Source of the DNA: Paenibacillus planticolens
GTDB lineage: Bacteria; Bacillota; Bacilli; Paenibacillales; NBRC-103111
DNA length: 64,000 nt
NCBI RefSeq assembly: GCF_013141725.1
Contig: NZ_WHNZ01000007.1
Span: forward strand, 372,001 to 436,000
Direction of reading: 5' to 3'
Shown here: positions 60,001 to 64,000 of the stretch, piece by piece
How the letters are laid out: the number at the start of each line of letters is the position of its first letter
Position numbering within the stretch: the stretch's first letter is position 1
Position numbers and translations under genes: made by a program
Notes under the pieces: generated by a model
What the model was told of the DNA's origin: nothing
What the model saw: only the letters and a program-made list of their open reading frames with translations
The model's database searches: none

Positions 60001-61048
60001 TCAGCTTTTGACCGGTTGGAAGCGCATCCCCCTGTTTGGCAGACTGGAATTCCCATTTTCCATTCAGGTTTAGCCATTGATCACGAACCATCTGCGGCCG
60101 TGGATATTCCGGCAGAGGATTGTTCTCATCTACATCGTTTGCCCACGGGGTTTCGATCTGATAGGTGGAATCATTTTTAATGGCAAGATAGAAATCTTTC
60201 ACAGGCTTGCTGCTTCCAGCGTACATAAGGGCGCCGCCACCTGTATATCCGATATTCGCCATAGGGGCATCTTGGTAATACATCGGATACTCAAACTCAA
60301 TTTGGACCGTCTTCGGGTCGCCGGATTTCAATGCCGCCGATTTAATCGGCCAATTCTTCCCTAACACATTGGCTGAGAGCTGCTCCCGCGCGTTGCTCCC
60401 CAGCTCCGCTAATGCCTCCGCAAATGTAAATTCTGCATGCAGCCCGTCGGGTAAAACCGAACCAGAGACAGGCCCGTTATTTTCAAAATCGGCAGGTAAA
60501 GTGAACGCTTCCGCCGGCACGATTTGCTTCGGTACGCTTTGGCTCCCCCAACGTAAAAACAAGTTCGAACCGCCGGTATTCTGGAAATATTCAATTTTTA
60601 TGTCATATTTCTGACCTGCAGCCAATAAAATCGGATTGCTCGTTTGTTCCTTATCCCAATCGTCCACCCAATGGTCGATGACTAGCTTGTTGTCAATCCA
60701 CAGTCTGAATCCGTTATCGCCTATCATCCAAAACGTATAATTTTCAGAGAATCCCGGTGTGATCTGTCCTGTCCATCTTACATTTACATGATCTGTCTGA
60801 CCGACCAGCGTCTTGAAAGTGCCTTCCAACGAACTAAAATTAATGTACGGATCAACGACCGTCGTTATTAATTGTTCAAATTTAAACTCACTTGGTCCCG
60901 AGTTCTTATAATACTCCGCCTTCAATCCATAATTAGTCCCGTTAGGTATGGATTCTGCTGCGTGGCTGATAGATAGGTTATACGGAAAAAGAATGCAGAT
61001 AAGCATAGAAAAGATAAGCAGTTGCACAAACCTTTTAGTCATTTTCAA
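57086..61048 (-). CDS. Secreted GH2 glycosidase with PA14, FIVAR, LamG-like, cohesin and dockerin domains
   Basis: The 1320-residue enzyme starts at TTG or the ATG two codons on (GAGGAG upstream), with a signal peptide ending near SHAAES. A PA14 domain (about 35-190, NGTNYGLKAEYYKNSG, MIGDNGFRLWIDNKLV) is followed by GH2 sugar-binding (about 320-500), Ig and barrel domains. The acid/base is E699 in VFNEGWGQFD and the nucleophile is E772 in TLGEYGGLG. Then come one FIVAR-like repeat (about 870-945), a LamG-like domain (948-1118), cohesin (about 1123-1255, TNTVYASDITLNYGADLFEL) and dockerin (1260-1320, [12 protein letters not shown] and DLNGDGKVDIVD, both calcium-type). It could be a beta-galactosidase, beta-glucuronidase or arabinopyranosidase; the GH2 family alone does not decide. 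Confidence 0.88.
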   Translation of the reverse strand: MKMTKRFVQLLIFSMLICILFPYNLSISHAAESIPNGTNYGLKAEYYKNSGPSEFKFEQLITTVVDPYINFSSLEGTFKTLVGQTDHVNVRWTGQITPGFSENYTFWMIGDNGFRLWIDNKLVIDHWVDDWDKEQTSNPILLAAGQKYDIKIEYFQNTGGSNLFLRWGSQSVPKQIVPAEAFTLPADFENNGPVSGSVLPDGLHAEFTFAEALAELGSNAREQLSANVLGKNWPIKSAALKSGDPKTVQIEFEYPMYYQDAPMANIGYTGGGALMYAGSSKPVKDFYLAIKNDSTYQIETPWANDVDENNPLPEYPRPQMVRDQWLNLNGKWEFQSAKQGDALPTGQKLKEYITVPFAVESKLSGIQRQEQLMWYKRSFTVPQNWNGQHVKLNFGAVDYETDVYVNGTKVGTHKGGYTAFSFDITDQLQSGENELIVHVVDYTDTKGDQIKGKQTVVQPGGIWYTSVSGIWQTVWLEPVAAASIERMDMVPDIWNGQLKLSVDTVNGAGKTVEAVALKNGVEVGRISGNPGAELLLPVPDARWWTPDDPFLYDLQVSLKDGGKIVDKIDSYFGMREIKLGKVDGIQRPLLNGKFVFQMGTLDQGYWPDGLYTAPTDAALKFDIEAEKRMDMNMIRKHIKIEPARWYYWADKLGLLVWQDMPSGTSREVAAQQQFYKEFDEMIKQLQNSPSIVVYIVFNEGWGQFDNGGNYTREAIAHALKADPTRLINGVTGWYDAGGGDNESKAGHFLDWHRYPAPDSPTPSEYRAATLGEYGGLGLRVPGHEFSPLTVYAELLMNSKEELTDKYISYIQTLKKLKDKPGLSAAVYTQISDVEYEINGLLSYDRKVEKVDFARVAAAHRDLIGNSNRSDLLNSIHASAQMRDQAIVGDGPGQYKQVVIDHFSAAIADAQAVYDNTQTTADGVKEAITSLDAAVKQFRAKINKPLHFLDNFDDRNADGWTTYGGVWSAASGAFTVINGEGYKAVANDTHFQNFTYEADVSMSASPDLANAGVIFRVSNPTIGTDNLQGYYAGITLAGRVQLGRLDNNWTELANNAVPSISVDTVYRLKVVAAGPKIDVYVNNMLVASAVDSTFTEGAIGVRTYKANATFDNIRVTETEDEDIPNAQMTLEGASSVMEGSTFTVKLGVSNVTNTVYASDITLNYGADLFELQEVQSAADGIVVLKYVDDHKGRVRILLANIGKELPSKQEIPFVNLKFIAKGSPNTSGKISVIKAVIADEGGVESEASAAELAVSIKGIVSDGDLNHDGKFSIGDVAMIASHYGKDSSSPDWNVARTADLNGDGKVDIVDLAMIAQKVLSQ

Positions 61049-61246
61049 TTGTATAACTCTCCTCTTTTTTTATTACTCGCAGATTTGTTGTTTTCTAACC
61101 GAGCCTCCCTCCGCACAAAAATGAAACGAGTGTATCACAAGCATATATGTCCTTCTATTCTTTTGTATTTACGTTTATCAGCCTTTTTTTGTTGTTTTTT
61201 GCCATTGTTTTTCAAATGCGGTCCCCACGCCATTTCTATAAAAAAA

Positions 61247-61284
61247 ATAGCAGGGTCAAGGTTCGAAACCTTTGACCCTGCTAT
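61247..61284 (-). terminator. Terminator of the metallo-hydrolase gene
   Basis: ATAGCAGGGTCAA.GGTT and AACC.TTGACCCTGCTAT form a long stem directly past the stop (61288); AAAAAAA precedes it on the plus strand, giving a T-run after the stem on the minus. Confidence 0.85.
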
Positions 61285-61287
61285 CTA

Positions 61288-61935
61288 TTACCTTTTCATT
61301 AACTCATCCAACTGCTCCGCCGGCTGAAAAACCGTATCGCCGTGACATACTTCCAGTCGCTTTGGATTGAGCTGCTTGACAATTGCGCTGCTGCGCAGCG
61401 CTTCCTCAGGGTCTGGTGTAAACCGCGCCATGAAGAGCTTTCCTTTTTTAGAGTTGAATAAATCTCCAGTAAGCAAGACATCGTCTTTTTCATGATAATA
61501 GACGACATGCCCCGGTGAATGACCTGGCGTGAAGTACGGCGTAAGTCCGCCGATCGGTGAAAGCCGCCCGTCCTCGTCCTCCGGCAAGGGTTGCAAGACA
61601 CCTTTAGCGACTTGAGCGACAGCTTTGCTTCTGCCCGGATAAGGGGTCCTCCCTTCTACAAAAGGGATTTCTTTTCGATGAGCAAATACAGGTACAGAAT
61701 GAACTTGCAGGATTCGCTTCAGTGTACCGACATGATCACCATGTCCGTGCGTTAGTACAATTTGTTTCAGCGGTCCAAGTTCATTGATGAGTCGCAAGAT
61801 GCTTTTAGCCATCCATGGAACACCCGCATCGACGAGCGTAACGCCATCGTGATCCACGACTGCCCAAACATGCACAGGGATAATCATCCATGTTCTCACG
61901 CTCCAAATATGCTCAGAAATTTGTTTGATTGACAT
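61288..61935 (-). CDS. MBL-fold metallo-hydrolase
   Basis: The 215-residue enzyme has the metal motif THGHGDHVGTL (HxHxDH), further ligands in YFTPGHSPGHVVYY and the Asp in LLTGDLFNS, and VCHGDTVF near the C-terminus. This places it in the beta-lactamase superfamily of hydrolases, two metals per active site; the substrate is unknown. Start 61935 is chosen because AAAAAGGAG precedes it; frames continue to 62052 without a site. Next upstream is an aminoglycoside phosphotransferase-like gene in the same direction. Confidence 0.88.
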   Translation of the reverse strand: MSIKQISEHIWSVRTWMIIPVHVWAVVDHDGVTLVDAGVPWMAKSILRLINELGPLKQIVLTHGHGDHVGTLKRILQVHSVPVFAHRKEIPFVEGRTPYPGRSKAVAQVAKGVLQPLPEDEDGRLSPIGGLTPYFTPGHSPGHVVYYHEKDDVLLTGDLFNSKKGKLFMARFTPDPEEALRSSAIVKQLNPKRLEVCHGDTVFQPAEQLDELMKR

Positions 61936-62059
61936 CTCATCGATCTCCTTTTTACAGTTACGCCTGAAGAACGCTTGAATACCGCAGGCCAATACGTAAA
62001 TGACCCAAGAACGGATAGCGTTCTTGATGCGTTCTTCCCGGATTACGAGCATTTCACAT

Positions 62060-62872
62060 TCATTTTAAAAGCAAACGCTCTCTGATGAAAGAAAGCAACG
62101 CCTCTTTCTCTTCATCGGGAATCCATTCCGTTAATCTTGCTGCGGCAACAGGCAGCAGCCACTGGTCGATTTCTTCGAATAGAAGGTTAGTACAAGTAAG
62201 ATAGTGGTCTAGATACTCATCCCCCATATTGTCCCTCATTTGAGAAAGAGCTTCCTTGAAGTGACTAGGAATGCCCTCAGGCAGAGTGCCATAACGAAAT
62301 AAGAGCAGCGTACGCGCGACATCCCCGGCGGGATGGCCAATCATTCCATTCATCCAATCGATGATCCATTGCTGTTCGTCGACCATCGCATTATCCGGGT
62401 GAAAATCTCCATGACAAAGTGCGCGACCGTTCGGCAGCTTTTCCAAATGCTCTATAATCGCCATTTGTTCAGAGTCCGAAAGGAGTTTAGCTTGTTGAAT
62501 ATTATGTTCCAACATTTCTTTTTGTAGGCGTATTTGGTTGCTTAGATCGGTTGTATATATTTCATGTGTATGTATGAGGACATGCAGCTCAGCCAGAATT
62601 TTGGCATAACGCTTTAACTCAAGGGGGTTCTGAACAGTCTTATGAATAAGCGAACTGCCTTTTATATATTGAAATAGGATGCCGATTCGATCTTCAACTT
62701 CAACCAGCTCATAAACTTTAGGAGCAGGAATGCCAAGAGAAGCTATAAGCGTATTTACCTTATATTCATACATGATGGCTTTCTTCGGAAATCCGGAACG
62801 ATAAAGCTTCAACACCTTCTCATCATTATGTTCGAATATTTCTGCCGTCCTGCCCTCACCTATCTGCTTCAC
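62060..62872 (-). CDS. Aminoglycoside phosphotransferase-like kinase
   Basis: The 270-residue protein has the APH-type kinase-like fold: LCHGDFHPDNAMVDE (catalytic Asp in HGDFHPDN) and IIDWMNGMIGHPAGD (metal-binding Asp in IDW). The start is GTG after AAAGGGG. Relatives phosphorylate aminoglycosides, macrolides, choline or other small alcohols; there is nothing in the context to choose among these. It may be co-transcribed with the metallo-hydrolase gene. Confidence 0.85.
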   Translation of the reverse strand: MKQIGEGRTAEIFEHNDEKVLKLYRSGFPKKAIMYEYKVNTLIASLGIPAPKVYELVEVEDRIGILFQYIKGSSLIHKTVQNPLELKRYAKILAELHVLIHTHEIYTTDLSNQIRLQKEMLEHNIQQAKLLSDSEQMAIIEHLEKLPNGRALCHGDFHPDNAMVDEQQWIIDWMNGMIGHPAGDVARTLLLFRYGTLPEGIPSHFKEALSQMRDNMGDEYLDHYLTCTNLLFEEIDQWLLPVAAARLTEWIPDEEKEALLSFIRERLLLK

Positions 62873-62921
62873 TCGCTATTCCCCTTTCGAAGTCTCATCT
62901 GCCTGTCCGCTCGCACTCCTT

Positions 62922-63428
62922 CTAGGTTGCGTTATTTGCGGCAGAGCGCTGCCTTTTCTGAATCGCATGCATGCCCATAATGACGGCCGCGAGCTCGTAA
63001 GAATCCAAATCTTGACTATGATTGCTCAGTCGAAAAGCGCCTGAAGAAAACCAGCCGTTCACTTGTTCAAAATGAGCAACAAGCGCCCCGGAATCGTCAG
63101 TTACCTCATACTCCTTCGAAAATGCGGGGGAAATGATCTCGAAGCTGCCTCTTCTCTCCGTTTCATAGGTGAATTTCTTAGTGAAAAAAGCAAATCTGCT
63201 TCTTAAGACACCTAACTCCTCCCCATTGGCACCGGTAACCTCCCATCTGTTCGAGAAAAATGGAAAACCACCTTTGCACAGCAGTTCGCTTTTGGGCCCA
63301 TATACATCGATTGCAGATCCAAAAGCACTTTTTAAATCGAGATGACCGATTTCTTCTTCCTGTTCGTTCAGTATTTCTGTCACGCCGGCATTAAAAAAAT
63401 TATCCCGAAAATAAAGTTTCACAGTCAA
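62922..63428 (-). CDS. LURP-one-related (tubby-like) protein
   Basis: The 168-residue protein begins VKLYFRDNFFNAGVTEILNE and continues with repeated beta-strand pairs (GHLDLKSAFGSAIDVY, KGGFPFFSNRWEVTGANG) as in LURP-one/tubby C-terminal-like domains that often sit at the membrane. No catalytic motif. The start overlaps the stop of the dehydrogenase gene (63425-63428, ATGA), so the two are translationally coupled. The function is unknown. Confidence 0.7.
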   Translation of the reverse strand: MTVKLYFRDNFFNAGVTEILNEQEEEIGHLDLKSAFGSAIDVYGPKSELLCKGGFPFFSNRWEVTGANGEELGVLRSRFAFFTKKFTYETERRGSFEIISPAFSKEYEVTDDSGALVAHFEQVNGWFSSGAFRLSNHSQDLDSYELAAVIMGMHAIQKRQRSAANNAT

Positions 63429-64000
63429 TCGCCTCCCTGTTCAACAACAATAACAACTTTTCCCTGCGGATGGCCATCTCCCAAATACTGTAGGGCATCT
63501 GCCACTTCATTTAGCGCATAACGCCTATCGATAACGGGTACGACTTTGTCAGCTTCGAAAAGTTCTTTGATGATATTTAAATCTTCTTTGTTTGGTTTGT
63601 GAATGAGAATCCCCATTTTCACCTTACTAATTCGTGAAATCCAAGGTCCCAACAGCAGAAGCTGAAAGATTCTGGCCATAGAACCTCCAACCATGACATA
63701 AGCACCTTGAGGACTTAATGCCCGCTTATAATCGAATAGCGATCGGGTTCCGACAACATCTAGAATGAGATCATAGCGCTGCCCATTTTGGGTGAAATCA
63801 ATTTGAGTGTAATCAATGACATGGTCCAAGCCAATCGACTTCAGCATATTCAGCTTATTCGTGCTGTCCACGCCAGTTACTTCTCCCCCGAAGGATTTGG
63901 CCATTTGCACGGCGAACGTACCTACGCCTCCGCCCGCACCGTTGATTAGAATTTTTTGTCCTTTTTGGATCTTTCCTTGAGCACGAAGCCCTTGCAAGGC
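63425..64000 (-). CDS. Zinc-type alcohol dehydrogenase/quinone oxidoreductase-like protein, N-terminus outside window
   Basis: The visible 190 residues form the C-terminal Rossmann domain of a medium-chain dehydrogenase: KILINGAGGGVGTFAVQMAK is the NAD(P) loop (GAGGGVG), followed by VIDYTQIDFTQNG, DLILDVVGTRSLF and the end part VADALQYLGDGHPQGKVVIV. The gene continues to the right of base 64000, where the N-terminal catalytic half lies. It is the upstream partner of the LURP-one-like gene. Probably an NADPH:quinone/alkenal oxidoreductase; substrate unknown. Confidence 0.85.
   Translation of the reverse strand, partial: ALQGLRAQGKIQKGQKILINGAGGGVGTFAVQMAKSFGGEVTGVDSTNKLNMLKSIGLDHVIDYTQIDFTQNGQRYDLILDVVGTRSLFDYKRALSPQGAYVMVGGSMARIFQLLLLGPWISRISKVKMGILIHKPNKEDLNIIKELFEADKVVPVIDRRYALNEVADALQYLGDGHPQGKVVIVVEQGGD

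Overview
The window looks like chromosomal DNA of a spore-forming, low-to-mid GC Firmicute of the Paenibacillus type. The grounds are strong AAGGAGG-type ribosome binding sites with frequent TTG/GTG starts, sporulation and germination genes (GerP-like cluster, SleL/YaaH-like hydrolase, YtaF-like protein, YjcZ-family miniproteins), CcpA (cre)-like sites, a YesMN-type two-component pair and very large secreted glycosidases. No tRNA, rRNA, CRISPR array or intact mobile element was recognised.

Layout. 1-5.2 kb: 5'-truncated-by-window GH3 glycosidase, a cation diffusion facilitator, a small membrane protein and a secreted lamin-tail/NUC nuclease behind a near-perfect cre box. 5.2-7 kb: a decayed gerAB-gerAC remnant, then three GerP-type spore genes. 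7-11.4 kb: a macrolide-type glycosyltransferase, a secreted stalk-like/DUF5050-like protein and a double P-loop ATPase. 11.5-18.6 kb: a 1794-residue GH2 beta-galactosidase and a non-catalytic cohesin-FIVAR-dockerin protein. 18.9-25.6 kb: two LysM cell-wall/spore hydrolases, a three-gene glycosyltransferase/sugar-nucleotide operon and an epimerase-like gene. 26-26.6 kb: four tandem YjcZ miniproteins. 26.7-47.6 kb: a polysaccharide utilisation locus with GH127, an AraC regulator, a GH51 arabinofuranosidase, a 1996-residue (alpha/alpha)-barrel-like glycosidase, a sugar ABC importer without its own ATPase, and YesM/YesN. 47.8-50.6 kb: paired SMR exporters with TetR, YtaF-like and MOSC proteins. 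50.7-61.1 kb: sialidase, GH13-like lipoprotein (DUF4015 type), azoreductase and a PA14-GH2 glycosidase. 61.3-64 kb: metallo-hydrolase, phosphotransferase, LURP-one-like protein and a dehydrogenase running off the window.

The main observation is a cellulosome-like module system spread over 50 kb. Six secreted proteins (five enzymes and one small non-catalytic protein) each carry BOTH a cohesin domain and a C-terminal dockerin, usually separated by FIVAR three-helix repeats. This differs from classical cellulosomes, where cohesins sit on a scaffoldin and dockerins on enzymes; it would allow head-to-tail chains or rings of enzymes. The cohesins and dockerins fall into two matched classes: four proteins with calcium-type dockerins and 'YA/FA-x-D' cohesins, and two adjacent proteins with degenerate dockerin loops and 'SFTT' cohesins. 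An orphan half-dockerin lies just upstream of the sialidase gene. No SLH domain, sortase signal or large scaffoldin is seen in the window. The enzyme set (GH51, GH127, GH2, GH3, GH33 and an unassigned barrel) points to arabinose- and galactose-rich, branched glycans, with import by the ABC system and control by YesMN, AraC and carbon catabolite repression; the substrate is an inference.

Coordinates of domains are rough, and all family names come from motif recognition by eye, not from a database search.
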